A stretch of 64,000 bases of DNA from NCBI RefSeq assembly GCF_014636315.1, contig NZ_BMED01000002.1:1178001-1242000 (forward strand). Reading direction: 5' to 3'. The translations under genes and the position numbers were made by a program. This document shows positions 47,528 through 57,526 of the stretch, piece after piece; the stretch's first letter is position 1, and each line of letters begins with the position of its first letter. A model generated the notes under the pieces. That model ran no database searches. It had not been told where the DNA came from and saw only the letters and a list, made by a program, of their open reading frames with translations. This stretch comes from Parundibacterium terreum (lineage in GTDB: Bacteria; Pseudomonadota; Gammaproteobacteria; Burkholderiales; Burkholderiaceae_D).

Positions 47528-49105
47528 ATGATCAAACAAGCCCTCATCTCAGTATCCGACAAGACCGGCGTCCTGGAATTCGCTCGCGCGCTTTCCTCCA
47601 TGGGCGTCAAGCTGCTGTCAACCGGCGGCACTGCCAAATTATTGGCGGACAATGGCCTGCCGGTCACTGAAGTTGCCGATTACACCGGCTTTCCGGAAAT
47701 GCTGGACGGCCGCGTCAAGACGCTGCATCCGAAAGTACATGGCGGCATCCTGGCCCGCCGCGATTTTCCTGAGCATGTCGCTGCGCTGGACAAGCACGGC
47801 ATACCGACGATAGACATGGTGGTAGTCAACCTCTACCCTTTCCAGCAAACCGTTGCAAAAGCAGAATGCTCGCTGGAAGATGCGATAGAAAATATCGATA
47901 TCGGCGGCCCAACCATGCTGCGCTCGTCCGCCAAGAATCACAAAGACGTCGTCGTGATCTGCGATCCGGCTGACTACCAGGTAGTGCTGGATGAGATGAA
48001 GGCGAACCAGAACGTTGTCAGCTATGACACCAAGTTCACGCTGGCGAAGAAGGTATTTGCACACACTGCGCAATACGACGGTGCGATCACCAATTACCTG
48101 ACCAGCCTGGGCGAAGACAAGGCGCATGCGACCCGCAGCAGCTATCCGCAAACCCTGAACCTGCATTTCGAAAAAGTGCAGGAAATGCGCTACGGCGAAA
48201 ATCCGCACCAGTCGGCATCGTTCTACCGCGAGCTCAATCCAGGCAAAGGCGCATTGGCCAACTACAAGCAGTTGCAAGGCAAGGAACTGTCATACAACAA
48301 CATCGCCGATGCCGATGCAGCATGGGAATGCGTGAAGTCTTTCGACGTCTCCGCCTGCGTGATCGTCAAGCATGCCAATCCTTGCGGCGTGGCGCTGGGC
48401 GATACGCCGTTTGATGCGTATTCAAAAGCCCTGCAAACCGACCCTACCTCCGCTTTCGGCGGCATCATCGCGTTCAACCGCGAACTGGATGGCAAGGCTG
48501 CGGAAGTCGTCGCCAAACAATTCGTCGAAGTCTTGATCGCTCCCTCGTTCACAGCGGAAGCGAAACAGATATTTGCTGCGAAACAAAATGTGCGCCTGCT
48601 GGAAATCAGCCTGGACGGCGTGACCGATGCAGCAGTCAATACGCATGACTTCAAACGTGTAGGCGGCGGCTTGCTGGTGCAGGCTCCGGATGCGAAGAAC
48701 GTTGCCATTGCCGAGTTCAAGGTTGTTTCCAAACTGCAGCCGACTCCACAGCAATTGCAAGACCTGATGTTTGCATGGCGCGTGGCCAAGTTCGTCAAAT
48801 CGAATGCGATCGTCTTCTGCGGCAATGGCATGACGCTGGGTGTAGGCGCCGGCCAGATGAGCCGTATCGACTCTGCGCGTATCGCATCGATCAAGGCGCA
48901 AAACGCCGGCCTGAGCCTTGCCGGTTCCGCCGTAGCGTCCGATGCTTTCTTCCCGTTCCGCGACGGCCTGGATGTAGTGGTCGACGCAGGCGCAACCAGC
49001 GTGATCCATCCAGGCGGCTCCATGCGCGACCAGGAAGTGATAGACGCAGCGGATGAGCGTGGCGTAGTCATGGTGTATACTGGCACGCGCCACTTCAGGC
49101 ATTAA
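47528..49105 (+). CDS. purH: AICAR transformylase / IMP cyclohydrolase
   Basis: A 525-residue bifunctional enzyme for the last two steps of IMP synthesis. The N-terminal IMP cyclohydrolase (1 to about 195) starts [13 protein letters not shown] and includes [13 protein letters not shown]. The C-terminal transformylase has [12 protein letters not shown] and ends in a typical TGTRHFRH. It is followed by a 142-base palindrome before ruvC. Confidence 0.98.
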   Translation: MIKQALISVSDKTGVLEFARALSSMGVKLLSTGGTAKLLADNGLPVTEVADYTGFPEMLDGRVKTLHPKVHGGILARRDFPEHVAALDKHGIPTIDMVVVNLYPFQQTVAKAECSLEDAIENIDIGGPTMLRSSAKNHKDVVVICDPADYQVVLDEMKANQNVVSYDTKFTLAKKVFAHTAQYDGAITNYLTSLGEDKAHATRSSYPQTLNLHFEKVQEMRYGENPHQSASFYRELNPGKGALANYKQLQGKELSYNNIADADAAWECVKSFDVSACVIVKHANPCGVALGDTPFDAYSKALQTDPTSAFGGIIAFNRELDGKAAEVVAKQFVEVLIAPSFTAEAKQIFAAKQNVRLLEISLDGVTDAAVNTHDFKRVGGGLLVQAPDAKNVAIAEFKVVSKLQPTPQQLQDLMFAWRVAKFVKSNAIVFCGNGMTLGVGAGQMSRIDSARIASIKAQNAGLSLAGSAVASDAFFPFRDGLDVVVDAGATSVIHPGGSMRDQEVIDAADERGVVMVYTGTRHFRH

Positions 49106-49246
49106 AACCTACTTGATATCTTACTGCGCGGGCGTGATCAAGGCTCATGTGCTGCTCGGAATGCTCATGTACTGTTAGTACATTCCGCTTCCTGTGCTGC
49201 TCTTCACCTTGCTGACGTCCGCTCGCTACAGATATCAAGCAGGTTT
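49105..49246. repeat. Long imperfect palindrome between purH and ruvC
   Basis: Terminal arms AAACCTACTTGATATCT (49105-49121) and its near-complement (49230-49246) pair at 16 of 17 positions. About 21 further positions inside pair at roughly 70%. CGGAATG/CATTCCG (49157-49163, 49181-49187) pairs perfectly, and the tip is GTACT/AGTAC around GTT. The decamer TGTGCTGCTC occurs twice in direct orientation inside. Such a unit may be a structured RNA, a bidirectional terminator or a MITE-like element. The left end overlaps the last base of the purH stop. Confidence 0.7.
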
Positions 49247-49289
49247 GCATCCTCTTAGATCCCTGGTCTAATAAAGCAATCGCTCCTCA

Positions 49290-49832
49290 ATGATAATTCT
49301 CGGCATCGATCCAGGTCTGCGCACCACCGGTTTTGGCCTCATCCAAAAACACGGCAGCAAGCTCGGCTATATTGCCTCCGGCACCATCAAGACCCAGGAT
49401 GCATCGCTGCCTGAGCGCTTGAAAACCATCCTGGCCGGTGTTTCGGAAATCATCCGTACCTATCATCCCGATTGTGCGGCAATCGAAAAAGTCTTCGTCA
49501 ACGTCAACCCACAATCAACACTACTGCTGGGCCAGGCCCGTGGTGCTGCGATTTGTGCGCTAGTAAGCGCTGACCTCGCGGTAGCCGAATATACCGCGCT
49601 ACAGGTCAAGCAAGGTGTGGTTGGGCATGGCAAGGCCAAGAAAGAGCAGGTGCAGGATATGGTGCAGCGCCTGCTGTCCCTGCCCGGCCTGCCCGGTACC
49701 GATGCCGCCGACGCGCTAGGGGTGGCGATCTGCCATGCACATAGCGGTGATACTCTGGCAACATTGGGCGCGATTGCGCCTGGCCTGGCCAAACGCGGCC
49801 TGCGCGTGCGCGCCGGGCGCCTGATAGGCTAA
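49290..49832 (+). CDS. ruvC: Holliday junction resolvase RuvC
   Basis: A 180-residue endonuclease that cuts recombination junctions. The catalytic aspartate is in [14 protein letters not shown], and the glutamate in AIEKVFVN. The C-terminal acidic residues are in [12 protein letters not shown]. First gene of ruvC-ruvA-ruvB. Confidence 0.97.
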   Translation: MIILGIDPGLRTTGFGLIQKHGSKLGYIASGTIKTQDASLPERLKTILAGVSEIIRTYHPDCAAIEKVFVNVNPQSTLLLGQARGAAICALVSADLAVAEYTALQVKQGVVGHGKAKKEQVQDMVQRLLSLPGLPGTDAADALGVAICHAHSGDTLATLGAIAPGLAKRGLRVRAGRLIG

Positions 49833-49981
49833 GCTCCTCAATACTTGTCAAATTGATATTGACCAATGGCAGACCGCTTGCCGGCTCCCGCCACAAACCC
49901 TGATTAAATTTCCAGTAGTATCGTAAATTCCGCCCTTCTATCCTGTATCATTCTATGCATTATTTTTAGGATGAGTTCACG

Positions 49982-50563
49982 ATGATAGGTCGCATCTCAG
50001 GTCTGTTGCTGGAAAAGAATCCACCTCAACTGGTGGTTGATTGCCAGGGCGTCGGTTATGAAATCGACGTTCCGATGAGCACCTTTTACAACCTGCCCGG
50101 TCTGGGTGAAAAAGTCGTGCTGCTGACCCACCTGACCATCCGTGAAGATGCACACATCCTGTTCGGTTTCGGCACGGCAGAAGAGCGCAGCGTTTTTCGG
50201 CAATTGATCAAGATCAGCGGCGTGGGCGCGCGTACTGCGCTGTCCATCCTGTCCGGCATGTCGGTGGCTGACCTGGCGCAGGCGATTACACTGCAGGAAG
50301 CCGGACGCCTGACGAAGATACCGGGCATAGGCAAAAAGACTGCGGAGCGCCTGCTGCTGGAACTGAAAGGCAAACTGGGCGCTGACCTGGGCGTGGTCAG
50401 CGGTGGCGCCGTTGCCAACGACCACAGCTCCGATGTGCTGAACGCGCTGCTGTCGCTGGGCTATTCCGACAAGGAGGCTTTGATGGCCGTCAAACAGATT
50501 CCTGCCGGCACCGGGGTATCGGATGGCATCAAGCTGGCGCTGAAATCTCTTTCCAAGGGATAA
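49982..50563 (+). CDS. ruvA: Holliday junction DNA helicase subunit RuvA
   Basis: 193 residues: an OB-fold N-terminus ([12 protein letters not shown]), two helix-hairpin-helix motifs around [16 protein letters not shown] and [16 protein letters not shown], and a C-terminal domain that contacts RuvB. ruvB follows after 6 bases. Confidence 0.98.
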   Translation: MIGRISGLLLEKNPPQLVVDCQGVGYEIDVPMSTFYNLPGLGEKVVLLTHLTIREDAHILFGFGTAEERSVFRQLIKISGVGARTALSILSGMSVADLAQAITLQEAGRLTKIPGIGKKTAERLLLELKGKLGADLGVVSGGAVANDHSSDVLNALLSLGYSDKEALMAVKQIPAGTGVSDGIKLALKSLSKG

Positions 50564-50569
50564 ACTCCT

Positions 50570-51628
50570 ATGAGCATTCAGACAGATAATTTTTCCGAGC
50601 AGCGCATCATTGCAGCGACGCCGACTTCCCCACAGGAAGAGGCGATAGAACGCGCACTGCGCCCCAAGCAACTGGAAGAATATGTAGGCCAGGAAAAAAT
50701 CCGTGGCCAACTCGAAATTTTCATCGCGGCGGCACGCAACCGCGGCGAGGCGCTGGATCACACCTTGCTGTTCGGGCCGCCAGGCTTGGGTAAAACCACG
50801 TTGGCCCACATCATCGCGCGCGAGATGGGCGTCAACCTGCGCCAGACCTCCGGCCCCGTGCTGGAGCGCGCAGGCGACCTGGCTGCCTTGCTGACCAACC
50901 TCGAAGCCAACGACGTGCTGTTTATCGATGAGATACACCGGCTGTCGCCGGTGGTCGAAGAGATCCTGTATCCGGCACTGGAAGACTACCAGATCGACAT
51001 CATGATAGGTGAAGGCCCCGCAGCCCGCTCAGTCAAGCTGGACCTGCAGCCTTTTACGCTGGTGGGCGCAACTACCCGCGCCGGCATGCTGACCAATCCT
51101 TTGCGCGACCGCTTCGGCATCGTGGCAAGGCTGGAGTTTTATACCGCCGCGGAACTGACCAAGATCGTGACCCGCTCCGCGTCGCTGCTGCATGCACCGA
51201 TACAGCCGGACGGCGCGCGCGAAATCGCGCAAAGGGCACGCGGCACGCCGCGGATTGCCAACCGGCTGTTGCGCCGCGTGCGCGACTATGCCGAAGTCAA
51301 AGGCAATGGCGAGATTACCAAGGCGATGGCAGACGCCGCGCTGATCATGCTGGATGTGGACCCGGTGGGCTTTGACCTGATGGACAGAAAATTGCTGGAA
51401 GCAGTGCTGTTCAAATTCGGCGGTGGCCCGGTAGGGCTGGACAATCTGGCAGCGGCGATAGGCGAAGAACGCGACACGATAGAAGACGTGCTGGAACCTT
51501 ATCTGATACAGCAAGGCTATCTGCAGCGCACGCCGCGCGGACGCATCGCCACGCCCAGCGCCTACCAGCATTTTGGTGTTACCGCGCCAAAGACAGGCGC
51601 CAATGGCGAGCTATGGGGCGGTAGCTAA
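50570..51628 (+). CDS. ruvB: Holliday junction branch migration ATPase RuvB
   Basis: A 352-residue AAA+ motor with Walker [12 protein letters not shown], Walker B FIDEIHRL, an arginine-finger region and a C-terminal winged helix ([15 protein letters not shown]). Works with RuvA to move Holliday junctions. RuvC then resolves them. Confidence 0.98.
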   Translation: MSIQTDNFSEQRIIAATPTSPQEEAIERALRPKQLEEYVGQEKIRGQLEIFIAAARNRGEALDHTLLFGPPGLGKTTLAHIIAREMGVNLRQTSGPVLERAGDLAALLTNLEANDVLFIDEIHRLSPVVEEILYPALEDYQIDIMIGEGPAARSVKLDLQPFTLVGATTRAGMLTNPLRDRFGIVARLEFYTAAELTKIVTRSASLLHAPIQPDGAREIAQRARGTPRIANRLLRRVRDYAEVKGNGEITKAMADAALIMLDVDPVGFDLMDRKLLEAVLFKFGGGPVGLDNLAAAIGEERDTIEDVLEPYLIQQGYLQRTPRGRIATPSAYQHFGVTAPKTGANGELWGGS

Positions 51629-51677
51629 GCATCAGGAAAATACGCCGATGGCTTGGTGAGATTAAAAGGAATTTGCG

Positions 51678-52112
51678 ATGGACAACAGCAATAGCTTTCT
51701 GCAACAGGTCAGGCGTAATCACCTGGCGCTACTCAGCCTGCTGGTAGCCTTGTCGGCCCTGTTCTATAACACCTGGCGCAATGAATCGACCGAAGCGAAC
51801 CGCAATGTAAGGGCAGCAGAATTTGAAATGCTGAAAAGCCTGGCCGAGTTGCAGCAAGTCATAGACTATGCACACTTCAGGATGGACAAGCAGCGCGGCG
51901 ATCCTACCCGTGCGCTGACGCTGATTTTGCAGATTAATGACCTCGGTACGCTAACGCCGCCGGCAGTAAAAACCGCCAGTGAAAATCTGCTGGCAGCCTG
52001 GCGCAAGAATGGCGACAAAGTAATGGACAGCCTGGACGCCGCCAGCGCCATGTCGGAAGAGGTGCTGAATACGCGACGCACCGTATTGGAGTCATTGCGC
52101 AGCCTCAGGTAG
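51678..52112 (+). CDS. Small membrane-anchored hypothetical protein
   Basis: 144 residues. One N-terminal membrane helix (LALLSLLVALSALFYNTW, about 17-34) is followed by a helical, probably coiled-coil soluble part with Glu/Leu/Ala-rich heptads. AAGGAA lies before the ATG. No family recognised. Downstream of ruvB but separated by 49 bases. Confidence 0.65.
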   Translation: MDNSNSFLQQVRRNHLALLSLLVALSALFYNTWRNESTEANRNVRAAEFEMLKSLAELQQVIDYAHFRMDKQRGDPTRALTLILQINDLGTLTPPAVKTASENLLAAWRKNGDKVMDSLDAASAMSEEVLNTRRTVLESLRSLR

Positions 52113-52264
52113 CCTTGCTTTCCGCAGTACCGCGTAAAGCAGCAGGGAACTCTGGGCTGAGATTGGCATCAGACCATGCGGCTCTCACATTGCATTAATT
52201 TATTGAACCGTATCTGTACTCGTGTGCATTTACATGATGGCGAAAGCCGTATCCAGAATCTTCC

Positions 52265-52756
52265 ATGCCAATAGCACCAGCCGCGCCCGCAGACGTCAGC
52301 CGGAAGTCCCTGCAAATCTGGGTAGATGCTGACGCCTGCCCGAATGTCATCAAACAAATCCTGTTCAGGGCGGCAGACCGTTGGAAGATTCAGGTGGTCT
52401 TGGTTGCCAACCAGTTATTGAATACCCCACCATCGCCGTATATCAAGGCCATACAGGTACCGGCGGGCTTTGATGTTGCAGATAATGAAATTGTACGCAG
52501 AATGCAGGCGGGCGATCTGGTCATCACCGGCGACATCCCGCTGGCGTCCGATGTGCTAAAAAAGAACGGGCATGCGCTGAATCCGCGTGGCTCTTTTTAT
52601 ACCAGCGACAACATCCGAGAGTATCTGAGCATGCGGCAATTCATGGATGAACTGCGCAGTAGTGGAATTGAGACCGGAGGTCCGGCCGCCTTCAGCAATG
52701 CAGACCGGCAGGCATTTGCCAATCAACTTGACCAATTTTTAACTAAATCCTTATGA
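52265..52756 (+). CDS. YaiI/YqxD family protein (DUF188)
   Basis: 163 residues with the family opening [20 protein letters not shown] and the later [16 protein letters not shown] and LNPRGSFYT. Members resemble the NYN/PIN-like nuclease fold, with conserved aspartates in DADACP and TGDIPLA. Activity unproven. Confidence 0.88.
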   Translation: MPIAPAAPADVSRKSLQIWVDADACPNVIKQILFRAADRWKIQVVLVANQLLNTPPSPYIKAIQVPAGFDVADNEIVRRMQAGDLVITGDIPLASDVLKKNGHALNPRGSFYTSDNIREYLSMRQFMDELRSSGIETGGPAAFSNADRQAFANQLDQFLTKSL

Positions 52757-52831
52757 AAACAGCCTTGATAGTCCCTAAAGGAAAGTGGTTTTTTGTGTCT
52801 GTGCTTGCAGAATATGCATGCGTCGCACACA

Positions 52832-53701
52832 ATGGCAATTCAATCAAAATCCTCAGCTAAGCGTTTCGCCATGCTCATGTCCTCCCTCGCAGATCGCTAC
52901 GCCTACCAGTTCCTGGAGGCCAGGGCGCATTCGCGGTCGCTCAATCCGATCACTTCTGAAACCAATCTGTGCATCGCCGATGCTTATGATATTGCCAAGA
53001 GCCTGGATACTATCCGCACTGCGGAAGGCGAAGTCCCAGTCGGCCGCAAACTAGGCTTTACCAATAGTACGCTGTGGTGCAAGTATGGCGAGAAAGAGCC
53101 TATCACGGCGCCGATGTGGTCAACCTTGTTCGACAGCACGGTGCGCTACCTGGACCAGCCCTTTACCGTGCAAAGCCTGGCGGGCGCGATGCGCCCCAGG
53201 ATAGAGCCTGAGGTCGTGGTCAAACTGGGGCACACTCCGGCAGCGGACGCCAGCTTCGAAGAGCTGGCTGAATGCCTGGAATGGATGGCGCACGGCGTGG
53301 AAATCGTCGTCTGCCCCTACCCCGACTGGAAATTCGAAGCGGCAGATGCGATCGCCGCCTTCGGCCTGCACGGCACGCTGCTGATAGGCGAGCCGCGCCT
53401 GCTGTCCAATGCGACCCGCCATCATTTGGCTGACGTGATTGCCAACGCCAGCGTATCTCTGTCCTGCGATGGCCAGCTACTGAGCGCCGGCTACGGCAGC
53501 AACGTGATGGAAAGCCCCCTGCATGCAATCTGGCATCTGCATCAGTTGCTGAAAACCCAGCCGCAATTCCCCGGCCTGCAAGCGGGGGAAATTATCACGA
53601 CAGGCACCTGGACCGATGCCTATCCGGTGGCAGCAGGCCAGACCTGGTCCACCGCCTTCTCAGGCGTGACCTTGCCAGGCTTGAATATCTCTTTCGTTTA
53701 A
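52832..53701 (+). CDS. 2-keto-4-pentenoate hydratase/fumarylacetoacetate hydrolase-like protein
   Basis: About 289 residues. The family core is RIEPEVVVKLG with acidic metal ligands, followed by VEIVVCPYPDWKFEAADAIA and the C-terminal ITTGTWTDAYPV. Related enzymes act on 2-hydroxypentadienoate in meta-cleavage of aromatics, but no pathway genes are adjacent. Several in-frame ATGs exist (52793, 52814, 52832, 52871, 52877). I chose 52832, where the translation becomes plausible; the start is uncertain. Confidence 0.78.
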   Translation: MAIQSKSSAKRFAMLMSSLADRYAYQFLEARAHSRSLNPITSETNLCIADAYDIAKSLDTIRTAEGEVPVGRKLGFTNSTLWCKYGEKEPITAPMWSTLFDSTVRYLDQPFTVQSLAGAMRPRIEPEVVVKLGHTPAADASFEELAECLEWMAHGVEIVVCPYPDWKFEAADAIAAFGLHGTLLIGEPRLLSNATRHHLADVIANASVSLSCDGQLLSAGYGSNVMESPLHAIWHLHQLLKTQPQFPGLQAGEIITTGTWTDAYPVAAGQTWSTAFSGVTLPGLNISFV

Positions 53702-53732
53702 CAAAAATCTAAAAACCTGAAAGCGCATAGCG

Positions 53733-54404
53733 ATGATCACCGTGCACCATCTGAACAATTCCCGCTCGCAGCGCGTGCTGTGGCTGCTGGAAGAACTGGG
53801 CCTGGAATATGAAATCAAGTTCTACGAACGCGATCCCAAGACCATGCTGGCGCCCGCTGCATTGAAGGAAGTGCACCCGCTGGGAAAATCACCGGTGATC
53901 ACCGATGGCGATCTGACCGTGGCTGAATCAGGCGCCATTATCGAATACCTGCTGGAGCGCTATGGCCAGGGCCGCCTGATACCGGCAGCCGGCACCCCTG
54001 AAAGGCTCAGGTACACCTATTGGCTGCACTTTGCCGAGGGTTCCGCCATGTCGCCACTGCTGCTGAAGCTGATCTTCGATCGCATAGAATCAGGCCCCAT
54101 GCCCTTCTTCATCAAACCGATAGCGCGCGGCATTGCGCAAAAGGTGAAGAGTGCCTTCATCCAGCCGCAAATCACGCGCCATCTGGATTACATGGAAGCG
54201 GAGATCGCTAAAACGGGCTGGTTCGCCGGCAGCCAGTTTTCTGCTGCGGACATACAGATGAGTTTCCCGCTGGAGGCATCGGCCGCGCGCGCCGGGCTAG
54301 ACGGTAGCCGGCCGCAGCTGATGGCCTGGCTCAAGCGTATTCATGCCTTGCCCGCCTACCAGCGCGCACTGGAAAAAGGCGGTGCCTACGAGCTACTCAG
54401 CTAG
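53733..54404 (+). CDS. Glutathione S-transferase family protein
   Basis: 223 residues. A thioredoxin-like N-terminal domain (1 to about 78) contains ITVHHLNNSRSQRVLWLLEE and the cis-proline GKSPVITDGD. An all-helical C-terminal domain follows. The catalytic residue is probably Ser9 or Ser11, beta/theta-like. The substrate is unknown. It has a good terminator shared with the converging porin gene. Confidence 0.9.
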   Translation: MITVHHLNNSRSQRVLWLLEELGLEYEIKFYERDPKTMLAPAALKEVHPLGKSPVITDGDLTVAESGAIIEYLLERYGQGRLIPAAGTPERLRYTYWLHFAEGSAMSPLLLKLIFDRIESGPMPFFIKPIARGIAQKVKSAFIQPQITRHLDYMEAEIAKTGWFAGSQFSAADIQMSFPLEASAARAGLDGSRPQLMAWLKRIHALPAYQRALEKGGAYELLS

Positions 54405-54444
54405 GCAGGCTCCGCGCTGCCGGTTTCCAGCAGGCAGCACAAAT

Positions 54445-54471
54445 AAAAAAAGCACCCGAGGGTGCTTTTTT
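54445..54471. terminator. Bidirectional terminator between gst and the first porin
   Basis: Stem AGCACCC/GGGTGCT (54451-54457, 54460-54466), extended by A/T pairs into runs of A before and T after. It can end both convergent transcripts. Confidence 0.92.
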
Positions 54472-54507
54472 CTTGTTCATCATCGGCAGGCCTAAGCCTG
54501 CAGATTA

Positions 54508-55551
54508 TTAGAACTTGTGACGGATACCGAAGTTGACCAGACGGTCTGTTGCGCCGTTAGTCGCAGCGATACCACCAGCATTGCTGTTTGCATCGTTAGT
54601 TGTACGAGCGTAGTTAGTGTAGAAGTTAGTACGCTTGGACAATGCATAAGTACCACCGATTGCATACTGTTTGCCTTTGTTAGCATTCGCTACCAGGTCG
54701 TTCTTAACTTGTGTGTAAGAAGCGATGAAGTTAGCTGCGCCGAAAGGAACAGTTGTACCAATCATCCACTCTTTAGTTTCCAGAGTGTTCAGGTCAGTTG
54801 TTGTTTTGCCCCATGCTGCGTGCAATTTAGCAACTTGGAAATCGTAGATACCACCGACGAACAACAGTTTGGTTGCGAAACCAGCTGCGTTGTTTGCTTT
54901 GTGGTAAGCAACTGTACCGATCACTGGACCGCCAGTGTATGTACCGGACAAGCCGATTTGACGGGAAGCAGTGTTATCGCCAGCAACTTCACCGAAAGTG
55001 TAAGCTGCGGAACCTGTGAAGCCACCCAGGTTGTTTGTGGAGTAGTTAACTGTGTTGTTAGTACGGAATGGTGTACCGAACAGACCCAGAGTACCTGCTG
55101 TGGAAGTACCTACGCCAGCTTGTGGGCCACCGCCAGTGCTGTTGAAGCCTGCATCCCATGGATCGATAGTGTCAGTAGCGATAAAGATTGGAGTGTATTG
55201 ACGGCCCATTGTTACGGAACCGAAATCACCAGCCAAACCTACCCATGCTTGACGACCGAATGCCAGACCACCTTGGGAAGATGTACCGTTATCAGCATTT
55301 ACGCCCATTTCCAGGTCGAAAATTGCTTTCAAACCGCCGCCCAGATCTTCAGTACCTTTGAAGCCGATACGGGAACCGGATTGGATACCGCTGTCCAATG
55401 CAGTTACAGAACCAGTGCCAGCGCCGCTGCCGCCGCGGTTTTCATTCTGAATAGCCATATCCACAACACCGTAGATAACTACGGAAGATTGTGCGTGAGC
55501 AACGCCTGCGCATGCAGCCAGTACTGACAGAGCTAGTAGTGATTTTTTCAT
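54508..55551 (-). CDS. Gram-negative porin (first of two)
   Basis: A 347-residue trimeric beta-barrel outer membrane channel. The signal peptide MKKSLLALSVLAACAGVAHA is followed by QSSVVIYGVVD, the typical first strand. The protein ends with a phenylalanine (GIRHKF), needed for barrel assembly. Codon use is strongly biased, as for a highly expressed gene. The start is fixed by GGAGA 7 bases upstream, shared with the second porin. An upstream ATG at 55575 lies inside a hairpin. Confidence 0.93.
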   Translation of the reverse strand: MKKSLLALSVLAACAGVAHAQSSVVIYGVVDMAIQNENRGGSGAGTGSVTALDSGIQSGSRIGFKGTEDLGGGLKAIFDLEMGVNADNGTSSQGGLAFGRQAWVGLAGDFGSVTMGRQYTPIFIATDTIDPWDAGFNSTGGGPQAGVGTSTAGTLGLFGTPFRTNNTVNYSTNNLGGFTGSAAYTFGEVAGDNTASRQIGLSGTYTGGPVIGTVAYHKANNAAGFATKLLFVGGIYDFQVAKLHAAWGKTTTDLNTLETKEWMIGTTVPFGAANFIASYTQVKNDLVANANKGKQYAIGGTYALSKRTNFYTNYARTTNDANSNAGGIAATNGATDRLVNFGIRHKF

Positions 55552-55962
55552 TGATATTTCTCCAAAGGTTTTCATGTTGACATGAACTACAGTAAGCGAG
55601 GGAGCTGCGAGAAGCTTTTTGTTTAATACCTTGCAGAACCCGGCTCATACTTCAAAACGAACAAGACTGCTAAATAGAAGTTAACGTATTTGACCAAAGA
55701 TACGCTTTGGCGGCAAAGCTAATTTGGCTTTTGCGGGCTTTGAAGGGAGGGTATGTCTCTAAATTGCAACGAAAAGTTGCAATAAAACCAATAATAGACA
55801 TGCACTATTGCTTCGTCGCAATAGCACAAAAAGTACGAAAATTGCAGAATTTAGGCGGAATTTGAGAGATTACTTATTTCTTAAGCAACTTTTACACAGG
55901 GCGAAAGCTGACACCATCGAACACCTTCAAACTTGCATTAAAGCAATGCTCTGGAAGCTGCA
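55552..55962. other. Control region upstream of the first porin
   Basis: 411 bases without a gene, AT-rich. It holds three inverted repeats: TTCATG/CATGAA (55571-55576, 55581-55586) just before the ribosome binding site, ATTGCAAC/GTTGCAAT (55763-55770, 55776-55783), and CTATTGC/GCAATAG (55805-55811, 55818-55824). The TTGCAAC arm matches the palindrome before the ZIP gene. No clear promoter pair was found. Confidence 0.6.
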
Positions 55963-55989
55963 AAGAGGCCCCGCTTAGCGAGGCCTCTT
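55963..55989 (-). terminator. Hairpin terminator after the second porin
   Basis: AAGAGGCC/GGCCTCTT (55963-55970, 55982-55989) with extra pairs inside. The minus-strand T tail is short (TTT), so it is weaker than the others. Confidence 0.6.
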
Positions 55990-56038
55990 ATATTTCACTG
56001 TTGCTCAACCCGCCAACAGGTCAAGCCAGGTAATCAGC

Positions 56039-57100
56039 TTAGAACAGGTGCGTGATACCAAAAGAGAAACCGTTTTGAGTACCATTGTTGATTGGTCCCA
56101 GCAATTGCGTGGTTCCAACAAATGCATTGGTCAGCTTCTTGTTATCCGCTTCTACGTAGAAGTTGGTACGCTTGGACAAGGCATAAGTACCAGCAATAAC
56201 CAGGTTTTTACGTTTGCCGTTGATGATCGCAGCTGGATTTGTAAAAGCTTTGGAGTCTGTTACATAGTAAGCGCCAGTCAACTCGATCTGTGGAGTCACT
56301 ACGTAGCTGACACCGCCCCAGTAGGATTTTTGTTCGAAATCAACGTGCGCTACTGTTTCCAGTGTTTCTTTTACGTAGCCAGCAGAGATGCGCAGGCCAT
56401 TAGCAGAGTAAGCGCCGCCCAGTGTCCAGTATTTGTCCTTGAAACCGCCGATGTCGGTGGACATGTAAGTACCGCCTACATTGAATGGGCTGGTAGTGTA
56501 AGTCAGGGCAACCGCTTTTACCGTATTGCGTGTATTGTCGCCTGCAACTTCACCCAGTGCGTATTCCAGGCTGGCCCTCAAGCCGCCGAATACTGCCGTG
56601 TACTGAGCATCATTGTTGAAACGGGTTGCGCCACCACCGCTGAATGTCGCTGGGAAGAACAGAGCAACACCGGCCACTGGAGAAGTGATCGCTGGGAATT
56701 TGTAGTTGAATGGCTCGTAGGTACCGATGGTTTTAAACGCCAGCGAATATTGACGACCCAGATCCAGGTTACCGAAATCGCCGGTCACACCAACAAATGC
56801 AGAACGGTTAAACGCAACTGTCGGGCTATCGTAGGAGCCTGTTGCAGTGTTAAAACCGGATTCCAGTACAAAGTGGGCATTCATGCCGCTACCCAGATCC
56901 TCAATACCCTTGAAACCCAGACGGTTGGAGTTATAGGTACCGTTGGAACCCATGCTGATCTTGCTGTTACCTGCAGCATCAACATTAGTTTGACGGCGCA
57001 GGCCAGCATCAATAGAACCGTAGATGGTGACCGAGGATTGTGCGGAAGCTGTAGCTGCGAATGCACTGAGAATAGCAAATGCCAGTAGCGATTTCTTCAT
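56039..57100 (-). CDS. Gram-negative porin (second of two)
   Basis: 353 residues with signal peptide MKKSLLAFAILSAFAATASA and first strand QSSVTIYGSID, ending in GITHLF. It shares domain order and leader sequence with the porin at 54508-55551, about 490 bases away. The two look like tandem duplicates that have diverged. Highly biased codons suggest strong expression. Confidence 0.93.
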   Translation of the reverse strand: MKKSLLAFAILSAFAATASAQSSVTIYGSIDAGLRRQTNVDAAGNSKISMGSNGTYNSNRLGFKGIEDLGSGMNAHFVLESGFNTATGSYDSPTVAFNRSAFVGVTGDFGNLDLGRQYSLAFKTIGTYEPFNYKFPAITSPVAGVALFFPATFSGGGATRFNNDAQYTAVFGGLRASLEYALGEVAGDNTRNTVKAVALTYTTSPFNVGGTYMSTDIGGFKDKYWTLGGAYSANGLRISAGYVKETLETVAHVDFEQKSYWGGVSYVVTPQIELTGAYYVTDSKAFTNPAAIINGKRKNLVIAGTYALSKRTNFYVEADNKKLTNAFVGTTQLLGPINNGTQNGFSFGITHLF

Positions 57101-57526
57101 TGATTTGTCTCCAAAATTATATGTTGTTAATTGATTGCATCTCAAAAAAGGCCAATACATCAATTTACTTATGTAGCATTCAGTCTTGCCAGGACTAAGG
57201 TACCGGCTGATAAAGAAGCTGATTCTATTGAAACAAATTAAGTGAAATTGGGCAAAGAGAATTTGTCCCCCTCCAGAATGAGGCGAATTTTATGTGGTGT
57301 TAGCGCAACAAATATTGCTTTTACCATTGCTATAAAGATCACTTTTAATCCAAAAAAGCCCTATTTTTGTTAGCGCGCTTGCAATTTAAAGCACACGAGT
57401 GCGATTTTTTTGATGAAATCCCGGTGGATGAATTTTCATTCCATATTATGGAAAGACAATTGTTCAGACAGCAGCGGATGGCCGGCTTGGTTACAATACC
57501 GGCATTGCAACCAAGTTCTTATCCTC
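57101..57526. other. Intergenic region between the second porin and coq7
   Basis: 426 bases serving two divergent genes. Apart from the porin promoter candidate I see no strong palindrome and no convincing gene. The plus-strand frame at 57367-57567 overlaps the coq7 start and lacks a ribosome binding site. Confidence 0.5.
57116..57145 (-). promoter_or_regulatory. Candidate promoter of the second porin
   Basis: Minus-strand TTGAGA (57145-57140) and TATAAT (57121-57116) separated by 18 bases. It would give a very short leader of about 10 bases before the ATG. Confidence 0.5.

Noticed and set aside
49105..49246. Reading the purH-ruvC palindrome as a plain terminator for purH.
   Set aside because: It is too long and lacks a T-run at either end, so it is listed as a repeat or structured element.
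54517..55527. A 336-codon plus-strand frame opposite the first porin.
   Set aside because: It mirrors the porin frame, is very cysteine- and serine-rich, and has no homology or ribosome binding site. The same holds for 56048-57088 opposite the second porin.
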